The notes: generated by a model not told the origin, from the letters alone. A stretch of DNA of 17,064 bases from Zhenhengia yiwuensis (GCF_014384995.1 NZ_JACRSY010000046.1:1-17064); one strand, 5' to 3'. Positions 1-7,216 are shown, numbered from the stretch's first letter. Numbers and translations are program-made.

Positions 1-321
<321 letters not shown>

Positions 322-415
322 AAAGTTTGTCTCTTGACATTTTGTACTGTTAAGTAGTACTGACTTGTCACTTCATGTGACTTATGAATCGACTGGTTTA
401 ATGGTTACTATTTTA

Positions 416-428
416 TTTTCAAAGTTCA
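416..428 (-). promoter_or_regulatory. boxA-like antitermination site in the rRNA leader
   Basis: On the minus strand this reads TGAACTTTGAAAA, close to the rRNA boxA type (TGxTCTTTGAAAA). It lies in the transcribed leader between the promoter at 495-523 and the 16S start. In other bacteria boxA recruits the NusB/NusE antitermination complex. A GC-rich potential stem (GTCAG...CTGAC on the minus strand, about 464-488) lies just upstream. Confidence 0.7.
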
Positions 429-494
429 TTTCTTCTTATTTATCAAGGCCTCAGCCCTGTGTGTCAGTGGCGCTGTGCCCTGCTGACTTTTATT

Positions 495-523
495 ATTATG
501 CACTATAACTTTGCATAAGTCAA
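495..523 (-). promoter_or_regulatory. rRNA operon promoter
   Basis: On the minus strand there is a -35 TTGACT (523-518), exactly 17 nt of spacer, and a -10 CATAAT (500-495). Transcription should start near 488, leaving a leader of about 170 nt before 16S. It is the best sigma-A-type promoter upstream of 16S. The -35 starts only 8 nt beyond the remnant stop codon of the MscS pseudogene. Confidence 0.75.
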
Positions 524-530
524 CCCCTTT

Positions 531-1191
531 TTACACCTTTTTTAAATTAATATTGTTTTCTTGTTGAATAATCTTAAGAAAGCTTTCCCACAGCGTATGT
601 TTCGCCATTCTAGTTTGCCTTAGACTGCATAGATATCTTGCTGTAAGCCTAATATAATTATTCTTTACTTCTATATAGATAATAGGCATTAAATTACTCT
701 AATAGATAAAGTTATAATCCCCTCTGTATTCTGTCTATAATATCATATAGTATCTCTTTAGCTTTCTCCCAATCGCTCTTCTAGTGTATTATCAACACTA
801 ATCTCATGCCAAGTATAGCAAAATCCTTTTTCATAGTTATAAATAGAAAAAAAGCCTTTGCTCTTGGCTAATTCTATTGCTTACTTCTATCATTTTAAAT
901 TGTAACCATCCTGCATCAATTACATCTCCTATATTGCCATTAACCTCTATCCTATCTCCCATTTTAAAAGGTTCAGCCCATAAAATATATAAATCCCCTA
1001 CTATATTAATAAGGATATCTTTCATCATGATGGTAATCCCGACTGAGAAAACAATGAAAGTAACAATATTTTACTATAAAGGTATTTCCTTAAAATAAGT
1101 ATATTCATTAAAAATACTCAGCTTAATAAAATGCTTTCAATTTAAAATCTTGTTCACCCCAACTTATTTTAATCCATTCCATAAATGTCAT
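531..1191 (-). pseudogene. Decayed small-conductance mechanosensitive channel (MscS family)
   Basis: Fragments in different minus-strand frames line up in order with an MscS-family protein. (1) A possible N-terminus at 1191, MTFMEWIKISWGEQ..., preceded by AGGAAAG. (2) 1070-837, containing FSVGITIMMKDILINIVG and then EPFKMGDRIEVNGNIGDVID, the pore-helix end and beta-domain signature of the family. (3) About 864-758, containing NYEKGFCYTWHEISV. (4) About 783-712, containing DWEKAKEILYDII. (5) 689-531, containing YIEVKNNYIRLTARYL, the C-terminal domain. Frameshifts and stops separate the pieces, and the 661 nt total is short of a typical gene of about 850 nt or more, so internal deletions are likely. 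Fragment identification is from memory of family motifs. The order and spacing make chance unlikely; a sequencing error alone would not explain several breaks plus missing sequence. Confidence 0.8.
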
Positions 1192-1261
1192 TATCTTTCC
1201 TATCGCCTCTTCTTCTTAATTATATTTAAATATATATTATTTATTTTCACCATAGGTTTGT

Positions 1262-1289
1262 CACCCTTTTAGAGGTCGTACATATTATA
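1262..1289 (+). promoter_or_regulatory. Possible promoter of the duplicated small-protein genes (SigK-like)
   Basis: CATATTATA (1281-1289) fits the sporulation sigma-K -10 pattern CATAnnnTA, with an AC dinucleotide 16 nt upstream (1263-1264) as the minimal -35. A sigma-A reading (TTGTCA 1258-1263 with CATATT, 17 nt spacer) also fits, so the sigma factor is undecided. It lies about 35-60 nt upstream of the first small gene. Confidence 0.35.
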
Positions 1290-1322
1290 TAATTGTAAAC
1301 AACTTTAAAGGAGGTTTTTAGT

Positions 1323-1631
1323 ATGGCATGTGATTGTAATGGTTCAAGATTTGAAGATGATTTTCGTAATTTTGAAGAACGTGAAGTAAGAGGTACCTTC
1401 TGTGACTTTGACGCAGATGACAGAAATGACAGACGTGACAGAGATGACAGACGTCGCCGTAACTGCAGACGCTTAGCTAATGAAGTTGAAAGACGTATCG
1501 ATGATTTAAAAGAGGACATTAGAAGATTAGATAATGCTTTTGATAGACTTGAAGATCGTGGTTACATCAGAGGGCGTTCTCGTGATGATAACGACTGCCG
1601 TGGTCGCCGTTGCCGTAGATGTGACTGCTAA
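1323..1631 (+). CDS. Small Arg/Asp-rich protein with Cys-rich termini, copy 1 (unknown function)
   Basis: No family is recognised. The 102-aa protein starts at ATG 1323, with AAAGGAGG ending 9 nt upstream. It begins MACDCNGSRFEDDF, continues with a low-complexity Arg/Asp block (about residues 30-47), then a strongly charged helical stretch (about 50-80, LANEVERRIDDLKEDIRRL) with coiled-coil-like heptads, and ends in a CxxxxCxxCxC cluster. There is no signal peptide or membrane segment. It is the first of two tandem copies; the second begins 73 nt after its stop with no terminator between, so they are probably cotranscribed. Terminal cysteines on a charged helical core suggest an assembling structural protein, perhaps in the spore coat given the SigK-like promoter, but that is inference. 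Antisense Ser/Arg/Leu-rich reading frames here are shadows. Confidence 0.85.
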   Translation: MACDCNGSRFEDDFRNFEEREVRGTFCDFDADDRNDRRDRDDRRRRNCRRLANEVERRIDDLKEDIRRLDNAFDRLEDRGYIRGRSRDDNDCRGRRCRRCDC

Positions 1632-1704
1632 TTTAAACTCGCTATAACTCACTATAAAAATCAATGTAAAAAGAATAAATAACTTAAAAATGGAGGTTTT
1701 TAGT

Positions 1705-2022
1705 ATGGCATGTGATTGTAATGGTTCAAGATTTGAAGATGATTTTCGTGATTTTGAAGAACGTGGATTAAGAGGTAGCTTCCGCGACTTTGATAGAGAT
1801 GACAGACGCGACAGAGATGACAGAGATGACAGACGTCGCCGTGACTGCAGACGCTTAGCTAATGAAGTTGAAAGACGTATCAATGATTTAAAAGAGGATA
1901 TTAGAAGATTAGATAACGCTTTTGATAGACTTGAAGATCGTGGCTGCATCAGAGGAACTTCTCGTGATGATGACAATGGTCACGGTTGCCGTAGATGTGG
2001 TTGCCGTAGATGCGACTTCTAA
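1705..2022 (+). CDS. Small Arg/Asp-rich protein with Cys-rich termini, copy 2 (unknown function)
   Basis: This is a 105-aa paralogue of the preceding gene. ATG 1705 is chosen because it matches the start of copy 1 and sits 8 nt after GGAGG (1692-1696); the in-frame ATG at 1690 overlaps the ribosome binding site. The N-terminal 15 residues and the helix LANEVERR(I)xDLKEDIRRLDNAFDRLEDRG are nearly identical to copy 1. The Asp/Arg block is longer and the tail has more Cys-Gly (CRRCGCRRCDF). Similarity continues into the untranslated tail (CACTATAAAAATCA after both genes), so the whole unit of about 380 bp was duplicated. It ends before a strong terminator at 2056-2102. No function is assigned. 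Confidence 0.85.
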   Translation: MACDCNGSRFEDDFRDFEERGLRGSFRDFDRDDRRDRDDRDDRRRRDCRRLANEVERRINDLKEDIRRLDNAFDRLEDRGCIRGTSRDDDNGHGCRRCGCRRCDF

Positions 2023-2055
2023 TTTAGACCCCCTATAATTCACTATAAAAATCAC

Positions 2056-2102
2056 TAAAAAAGAGTTAAAGTAGGATAATATCCTACTTTAACTCTTTTT
2101 TA
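2056..2102. terminator. Bidirectional intrinsic terminator between convergent genes
   Basis: There is a perfect inverted repeat of about 22 bp (AGAGTTAAAGTAGGAT, loop AAT, ATCCTACTTTAACTCT) flanked by A- and T-runs, so it can terminate on both strands. It serves the small-protein pair on the plus strand and the acetyltransferase on the minus strand. The acetyltransferase stop codon (2089-2091) lies inside the right arm. Confidence 0.9.
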
Positions 2103-2859
2103 CATCTACAAAATAATGTTCATCTTCTCTAAGTATATTGATAGCTTTTTTCCACATTGCCTTTGCATTTATTAAATAACATTCTGCTTCAAATACTTTC
2201 CCTTTTTTAAGTTCAGTACCTTCTTCTAACAACGCTTCAATTCTATCGTAACATTGGATGGTATTTTTAAATCCATGTGTCTTATAGTATTTATAACTCT
2301 TCTCTCTATTTACATTAAATAGTTTATATTGTAGCATCTCACCATATAAATAATCCGGTTCTACCAATTCTTCTACCCCGTGCATAGAGGTATTAGGATT
2401 TAACCCACATCCTAAAAATAATATATGTCCTCCCATTTCATTAACCAGTCTAAATGGAGAATTTGGTCCACATGGTGTTTGATCTAAATGATGGTTTTCT
2501 AGTAACTCTTTTGCAAATCTTCCCTTTGCACACACAGAATGTGTTGGATGCAAGCTACGTACTACACCATCCATCTTTCTGAAACACTCACTTAATACGC
2601 CTACATCAGATGGTGTATCTTTTACACTAAAGGTGTCATTGTTATTTCCATCTACACTTTTATAACTTAATGTAGGCATTAATAATGTTCCTTTTTCACC
2701 TAACACATTCTCTATACTTTTTATAAGAGACTCTATTTTTAAATCCTTAAGTCCTAATGCTTTTATAGAACTATGTACTAATAAGATATCTCCCTCTCTC
2801 ACGCCTAAGTCTCTTAGTTGTTCTTCCATTGCCTTATTATATACGTAACCTATCACCAA
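2089..2859 (-). CDS. AAC(3)-family aminoglycoside N-acetyltransferase-like protein
   Basis: This is a 256-aa member of the antibiotic N-acetyltransferase (AAC(3)) family, whose characterised members transfer acetyl from acetyl-CoA to the 3-amino group of aminoglycosides in the cytoplasm. Visible family motifs are LLVHSSIKALG (about residues 26-36), LLMPTLSY (about 59-66), RSLHPTHSVCAKG (about 101-113, with the conserved His pair) and LFLGCGLNPNTSMHGVEE (about 147-164). Length is near the usual 260-280. The start is TTG 2859 or GTG 2856; both follow AGAGGGGG, and GTG has the better 8-nt spacing. ATG 2829 has only a weak site. A -10-like TATAAT lies at 2901-2896. It is a stand-alone gene with no mobile element nearby, so it is probably a chromosomal homologue. 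Whether it acts on a clinical drug cannot be told from sequence. Confidence 0.88.
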   Translation of the reverse strand: MVIGYVYNKAMEEQLRDLGVREGDILLVHSSIKALGLKDLKIESLIKSIENVLGEKGTLLMPTLSYKSVDGNNNDTFSVKDTPSDVGVLSECFRKMDGVVRSLHPTHSVCAKGRFAKELLENHHLDQTPCGPNSPFRLVNEMGGHILFLGCGLNPNTSMHGVEELVEPDYLYGEMLQYKLFNVNREKSYKYYKTHGFKNTIQCYDRIEALLEEGTELKKGKVFEAECYLINAKAMWKKAINILREDEHYFVDVKKS

Positions 2860-2958
2860 TTGTGCCCCCTCTTTGTCTGTTATCTTGTGACAACTATTAT
2901 ATTACCACAAAAATATATACTTGTTGTATATTTTTTTATGTATTTTACCGACAAAAAC

Positions 2959-3001
2959 CAAAAAAGGCGCAGAATCTTTTGTGAGATTCTACACCTTTTT
3001 T
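2959..3001 (-). terminator. Terminator of the trxB-trx-ASST operon
   Basis: A hairpin with stem GGTGTAGAATCT / AGATTCTGCGCC is followed by a T-run on the minus strand, 4 nt after the ASST stop. Two positions pair as G-U wobbles only in the minus-strand transcript; the plus-strand RNA would have C-A mismatches there. This supports use on the minus strand. Confidence 0.85.
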
Positions 3002-3004
3002 TAA

Positions 3005-4879
3005 TTATAGGTTAACTACAACACCTGTTTGATATTTTTTATCGTCTACGATAACTGTAATTTTGAAGATGCCACTTAAACCTTCTTTATTAACATTGAA
3101 CTTAACAACTCTTTCATCTGACTCTTGGAATGTACCTGCGCACATTGCTAAGAATGTTTGTTTAGTTGTTGGAACAAAGTATCTATGTACATCATCATTT
3201 GTCATAGATTCTAATTGAAGCATTACAAGTTGACCTCTTTCAAATTTTGCATCAAAGATAATACGGTCAACTTCATTAATGAATTTACCTTCATTAATTT
3301 CTGGTAATAATAAACCTGTATCTTCTGCTGGGACTTCTGTTAAGAACTCTTCTGTTACAGCCATATGGCCTAAAAGTTGTCCTTCTCCAAGTTCAAGATT
3401 AGTACCTTCATGATAGAATTTAAGTTTTTCTGCTCTGTAGTAGTTTGCAGTTGTATGCATTTCATATTTAACTACATCATCTTCAACTTCTACTGTAATA
3501 GTTTGAAGTTTTGTTTTTGGATCTTTTGTATCAAGGAACGCTGGTAATACTTGTGTTGGTTTTGCATCATAGTATCCAATACCACCTGAATGTACAAGGT
3601 AATGTCCATCTCTGTAATATTCTACGTTACAGATATATGGTGAGAAGAATTGTGCACCTCTTTCTTTTCCGAACTGCCAGATTTGTTCAATTGTCATATC
3701 TTCTGTATTGATTCTATATCTTACACCACGAGAGTAGCTATCTTTTGATAACACATATTTAGCTGGGTCTTTTGATCCCCAGTGACCATTGTCAAACATC
3801 ATAACATCGCCATCTGGTAATACAACACATGCATGTTGCTCATATTGCCAATCGAACTCACCATCTCCAACTGGTGTAAAGAAGTACTTATCTACCATTT
3901 CTTGTGGCCAGCCTTCTGGATCCCCGATAATCCAGTTAAGGTCACCTGTTTCATAATCTAAGTTAATAACAGCATCTTGGTGTCTACCTGATAATGTAAG
4001 AGAGTTTGTACGTTTGTCATACCATACAGCATTATTATGGAACCAGTCATGTTCTGACCAGCTACCTGATTTACCTTTATCTTGTGGAAGTACTTTTTTG
4101 TAATCCCATGATTTTAAGATTTCACCTGTATTTCTATCTACAAGTACACACATATCTTCTGCAGTTGCTGCTCCAGCTTGTTGTGTAAGGATAAGTAAGT
4201 TGCCGTCTTCCATTTCAAATTGGTCATGGTGATAGCCACCTGGAATACGGTATTCTTTATAAATTTTACCACAGAGGCTCATTTCGCAGATACCAGCCAT
4301 ATAATATGGTTTACCAATGAAGCGATTTGAACCAATTAGTACATTACCATTTTTAAGACGTTTCATATCAAAGATAAATGGTTCTGTTAAGTACCAACGG
4401 CAGTCTCCGTTATAGTCATAACCCGCTGCATAGTCTTCACCAGCTGGTGTTGTAAACATGATATTATCTTGCATATATTCACTTGTTGTATTGATATATG
4501 TACATTTACCAATGTTATCTTGGACAGGTGCTGTTTGAATTTTAACTTCTGTTTCTACACCATTTGAAAGTTTAAGAACAACTGTGTTTTCATAATCTCC
4601 ATATAAGCCCATTACCGGAAGTCTATGCTCTTTTGTTTTTGGGAATGTATGAGTAATGTTTCCAGCTTCTTCTTTACCTTTTACAGTAAGTGTAACTTCT
4701 ACTTCTTCTTCTGTGTTAAACATGATAACTGCTGAAAGTGGACATACAATATAAGGATTTAATTTTACATATGGACTTTCTACACTGTAACTACCATTTG
4801 CAAAAGCTTCAAGCATAGCTTGTTCTTGTCTGTACTGTGCTGTAATAAGATGGTCTACCGATTTAAATGATACTGACAT
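3005..4879 (-). CDS. Aryl-sulfate sulfotransferase (ASST), no signal peptide
   Basis: This 624-aa protein has ASST architecture: an N-terminal beta-sandwich (about residues 30-120), a six-bladed propeller-like domain (about 140-500) and a C-terminal beta-rich extension. ASST moves sulfate from one aryl sulfate to a phenolic acceptor without PAPS, through a sulfo-histidine. Residues matching the E. coli active site are H217/H218 (GGYHHDQFE), H281 (DWFHNNAV), R299 (SGRHQDAV) and H349 (YEQHACVVLPDG, nucleophile position), followed by the FDNG motif. Unlike the periplasmic proteobacterial enzymes, the N-terminus (MSVSFKSVDHL) shows no signal sequence, so it is predicted to be cytoplasmic. It has nine cysteines, one (C351) two residues from the catalytic His. 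It is last in an operon, 42 nt after thioredoxin, with a good upstream site (GGAGG). Natural substrates are unknown. Confidence 0.92.
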   Translation of the reverse strand: MSVSFKSVDHLITAQYRQEQAMLEAFANGSYSVESPYVKLNPYIVCPLSAVIMFNTEEEVEVTLTVKGKEEAGNITHTFPKTKEHRLPVMGLYGDYENTVVLKLSNGVETEVKIQTAPVQDNIGKCTYINTTSEYMQDNIMFTTPAGEDYAAGYDYNGDCRWYLTEPFIFDMKRLKNGNVLIGSNRFIGKPYYMAGICEMSLCGKIYKEYRIPGGYHHDQFEMEDGNLLILTQQAGAATAEDMCVLVDRNTGEILKSWDYKKVLPQDKGKSGSWSEHDWFHNNAVWYDKRTNSLTLSGRHQDAVINLDYETGDLNWIIGDPEGWPQEMVDKYFFTPVGDGEFDWQYEQHACVVLPDGDVMMFDNGHWGSKDPAKYVLSKDSYSRGVRYRINTEDMTIEQIWQFGKERGAQFFSPYICNVEYYRDGHYLVHSGGIGYYDAKPTQVLPAFLDTKDPKTKLQTITVEVEDDVVKYEMHTTANYYRAEKLKFYHEGTNLELGEGQLLGHMAVTEEFLTEVPAEDTGLLLPEINEGKFINEVDRIIFDAKFERGQLVMLQLESMTNDDVHRYFVPTTKQTFLAMCAGTFQESDERVVKFNVNKEGLSGIFKITVIVDDKKYQTGVVVNL

Positions 4880-4921
4880 TTTCTTTCCTCCTACCTAAAA
4901 TGATGTTTTATGATAATTTAA

Positions 4922-5227
4922 TTAAGCTTCTAATAATTGTTTTAATACCGGTTTTTGTTGTAAACCTTTTAAACGCTTTACTTCTTCCCCATCTTGTAAT
5001 AAAAGGATAGTTGGATAAGATGCTACATCATATTTTTCAACGATTTCTTTATTGCGATCAAAATCTACTTTTAAAATTACTGCATCTGGCATATCTTTTT
5101 CTAAGTCTGCTAATACAAAACCTAACATTTTACATGGACCACATGTTTTTGAATAAACGTCAACTAATACTTTACCTTGGTTTGCTACTGCATTAAATTC
5201 TTCAAAGTTTGTAATTTCTTTAATCAT
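4922..5227 (-). CDS. trxA: Thioredoxin
   Basis: This 101-aa thioredoxin has a single fold and a CGPC redox motif at residues 29-32. The residue before it is Thr (KTCGPC) rather than the usual Trp. Other hallmarks are the buried Asp (LVDVY, about D23), the cis-Pro loop (SYPTILL) and the late Gly turn (KRLKG). It reduces protein disulfides and is recharged by the reductase encoded 35 nt upstream. It starts at ATG 5227 after AAAGGAGC. The position between the reductase and ASST suggests service to ASST, or to both general metabolism and ASST. This need not be the cell's only thioredoxin. Confidence 0.95.
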   Translation of the reverse strand: MIKEITNFEEFNAVANQGKVLVDVYSKTCGPCKMLGFVLADLEKDMPDAVILKVDFDRNKEIVEKYDVASYPTILLLQDGEEVKRLKGLQQKPVLKQLLEA

Positions 5228-5262
5228 GATTATTAGCTCCTTTAATTAATCTTTTATACGAA

Positions 5263-6177
5263 TTAAATTGTTTTAATATATTTTGATGCTACTTGTGCTG
5301 CAACAGCGCCATCTGAACATGCTGTAACAACTTGTCTTAACTCTTTTGTTACCACATCTCCAGCTCCATAAATACCCGCAACACTTGTTTCCATTCGGCT
5401 ATTTACTTTAATATAACCTTGTTCATCTAAGATACCTAATGCTGCAAAAGCTTCTGTAGATGGCTTAAGACCTATATACTCAAATACGCCATCGCATGTA
5501 AGTTCTAACTCTTCTTGAGTTTGGGTAGATTTAATACGCACACCTTGTAATTTCTCTACTCCAGTGAATCCTTCGATGTTATAGAATTCATAAATTGTTA
5601 CATTTGGAAGGGCACGTAATTCATCACAAGATACTGGGTCTGCTGTTAAATCAAATAGTGTAACTACTTTTACTGAATTTGCAAGACTTGCAAGGTAGAT
5701 TGCTTCCTCTACAGCAGAGTTCCCGCCACCAATAACAACAACATCTTTATCTCTGTAGTAAGCCCCATCACAGATTGCACACCAGCTAATATTCTCACCT
5801 GCAAAGCGGTCTTCATTTTCTACACCAAGTCTTCTCGGAATAGTCCCTGTAGCCAAAATGACTGTCTTAGCTTCAAAGATTTTCTCTTCTTCACATGTAA
5901 TAATTTTAATATTACCTTCTTCTTTAATATCTTTAACCGTTCCGTAATCAAAAGTCACTTGTAATTCTTGTGTATGCTCAAACATTTTATAAGCAAGCTC
6001 TGCTCCATTAATAGTTCCTACACCTGTATAATTTTGAATTTCATGTGTATTAATAATTTGTCCACCTGGTGCAAGCTTTTCTAATAAAAGTACACTCATA
6101 TTTGCTCTTGCTGCATAAATAGCTGCTGTCATACCTGCTGGTCCTGCTCCAATAATAACTACGTCGTATAGTGCCAC
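5263..6177 (-). CDS. trxB: Thioredoxin reductase (TrxB-type flavoprotein)
   Basis: This flavoprotein of about 304 aa has an N-terminal FAD motif (IIGAGPAGMTAAIYAARA, residues 8-25), the redox pair CAIC (133-136, in SWCAICDGA), a nucleotide-binding GGGNSAVEEA (150-159) and the C-terminal FAD signature GIYGAGDV. The NADPH 2'-phosphate motif HRRxxxR expected soon after the GGGNSA helix is absent; the sequence there is VVTLFDLTADPVSCDEL, so the electron donor is uncertain. GTG 6177 is preferred over ATG 6195 because GGAAGGGG ends 8 nt before the GTG and overlaps the ATG, which has no site of its own. It is the first gene of the trxB-trx-ASST operon. An operator and promoter are proposed at 6271-6312. 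Confidence 0.93.
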   Translation of the reverse strand: MALYDVVIIGAGPAGMTAAIYAARANMSVLLLEKLAPGGQIINTHEIQNYTGVGTINGAELAYKMFEHTQELQVTFDYGTVKDIKEEGNIKIITCEEEKIFEAKTVILATGTIPRRLGVENEDRFAGENISWCAICDGAYYRDKDVVVIGGGNSAVEEAIYLASLANSVKVVTLFDLTADPVSCDELRALPNVTIYEFYNIEGFTGVEKLQGVRIKSTQTQEELELTCDGVFEYIGLKPSTEAFAALGILDEQGYIKVNSRMETSVAGIYGAGDVVTKELRQVVTACSDGAVAAQVASKYIKTI

Positions 6178-6270
6178 GCTTAACGCCCCTTCCATTTACT
6201 TTGTATATATTGATTAGATAATTTTTTAACAAATAAGTTTATAATTTTGTCCTTCGTTTCTTATAAATTC

Positions 6271-6312
6271 AGTATATCATTCTCTTAAATTTTTAAAAAT
6301 AACGCATGTTAT
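6271..6312 (-). promoter_or_regulatory. trxB promoter with Crp/Fnr-type operator
   Basis: ATAAC-GCAT-GTTAT (6299-6312) has the half-site, N4, half-site layout of FNR-family sites. The minus strand also has a -10 TATACT (6276-6271) with a poor -35 (TTTTTA-like). With a start at about 6264 the palindrome centre falls at -41.5, the classic class II activator position. The Crp/Fnr gene is divergent, starting at 6432. The protein-site pairing is inferred. Confidence 0.5.
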
Positions 6313-6431
6313 GTTTCAAAAATTTAAGGGCATCTACATCTATTTTTTTATTTCCATTGATTTTTTAGCCAATATATTGTATTTTCAAATATAATACTTA
6401 TTTTATTTTTACCATTAGAGGGGGATGCATC

Positions 6432-7100
6432 ATGACATCAATAGATAAATCTTATTTTGATGAGTTCTGCAAAATTGGGAAATTTCGTACTGTAAAAAAA
6501 GGTGAATGTCTCTATGATTTAGAGCGCCTAAATGATCATGTATATTGTTTAGAAGATGGACTATGTGCTCTTATAAGCATTACAAAATCTGGCGAGGAAA
6601 AAATCTATCATTATTTTGCTTCAGGAAGCATTATCAACTTTACTCCTGCATACCTGACACTCCCCTCAAATGCTGCCTCTGCGGCCTTTTATATGTATAC
6701 TAAATCTGATTGTAAGCTCTATGAAATTTCTTATAAAAACTTCTACAAATTATTAAGTGAAAATGCTCATCTTAACCGTTATATCATGACACTATTTGCA
6801 AATCATTTTTCTAACGTACTTTATCATTTTCACTTTATGCAGGAAGCAAGTACGCCAAGCCGTTTATGCAAAACTTTGCTAGACTTTAGTTATATGTCTG
6901 GCAAAAGACGCATTGTAAATAAACATTTTAACTATGTTGAACTCTCTAAATATTTAGGCGTTCACACTGTAACTGTATCTCGTATTATGCGTTCTTTAAA
7001 ACAGGTAGGTGCAATTGAAAAGGATGGTCACCTTATTGTTATTAAAAACTTAGATATACTAGAACGATATATTCAGGATACAGAATCTCTTCCCTACTAA
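6432..7100 (+). CDS. Crp/Fnr-family transcriptional regulator
   Basis: This 222-aa protein has a cyclic-nucleotide-binding-like beta-barrel (about residues 10-110), a dimer helix (about 110-140) and a C-terminal winged helix. Its recognition region FNYVELSKYLGVHTVTVSRIMRSLKQVGAI (in parts, 166-195) is typical of the Crp HTH. The canonical cAMP-pocket FGE...RxA residues are absent. Six cysteines (C13, C26, C39, C45, C94, C146) do not follow the FNR cluster spacing. The effector is therefore unknown; a redox, haem or small-ligand sensor is possible. It starts at ATG 6432 with GAGGGGG 8 nt upstream; a TATAAT -10 is at 6390-6395. It is divergent from trxB-trx-ASST and followed by two permeases, so these are the likely targets. 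Confidence 0.92.
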   Translation: MTSIDKSYFDEFCKIGKFRTVKKGECLYDLERLNDHVYCLEDGLCALISITKSGEEKIYHYFASGSIINFTPAYLTLPSNAASAAFYMYTKSDCKLYEISYKNFYKLLSENAHLNRYIMTLFANHFSNVLYHFHFMQEASTPSRLCKTLLDFSYMSGKRRIVNKHFNYVELSKYLGVHTVTVSRIMRSLKQVGAIEKDGHLIVIKNLDILERYIQDTESLPY

Positions 7101-7142
7101 TATATTATTTACCTAAACCTAACATAGGCTATTTTTTATTCC

Positions 7143-7176
7143 GCCATAGTGTGTTATTGTTTTAACACACTATGGC
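7143..7176 (+). terminator. Long hairpin after the Crp-type gene: terminator and/or operator
   Basis: GCCATAGTGTGTTA / TAACACACTATGGC is a perfect 14-bp stem with a TTGTTT loop, followed by TTATTTTATT. It could end the regulator transcript. Its core TGTTATTGTTTTAACA (7152-7167) also recurs, with one change, at the same distance upstream of the second permease, so it may instead be an operator or a duplicated leader element. Confidence 0.65.
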
Positions 7177-7216
7177 TTATTTTATTGGCTAAACTTTATT
7201 TGAGGGAGAGATTTTC

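Larger units (their letters stand above)
1311..2054 (+). repeat. Tandem gene duplication, unit of about 380 bp
   Basis: The block from the ribosome binding site (GGAGGTTTTTAGTATGGCAT at about 1310 and 1692) to the 3' tail CACTATAAAAATCA occurs twice in direct orientation. The first 45 nt of the coding region are identical. Divergence is concentrated in the Arg/Asp block and the C-terminal tail, where short GAYAGA-type triplet repeats could allow slippage. Confidence 0.85.

Noticed and set aside
1247..1976. Ser/Leu/Arg-rich minus-strand ORFs opposite the duplicated small genes
   Set aside because: They are mirror frames of the Arg/Asp-rich genes, with no ribosome binding sites; the plus strand has strong sites and the shared terminator.
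2089..2859. Acquired antibiotic-resistance cassette
   Set aside because: The AAC(3)-like gene has no flanking transposase, integron site or repeat, and its base composition resembles its neighbours.
6050..6232. 60-aa minus-strand ORF overlapping the start of trxB
   Set aside because: It is an alternative frame of the trxB coding region; the FAD-motif frame is clearly the gene.
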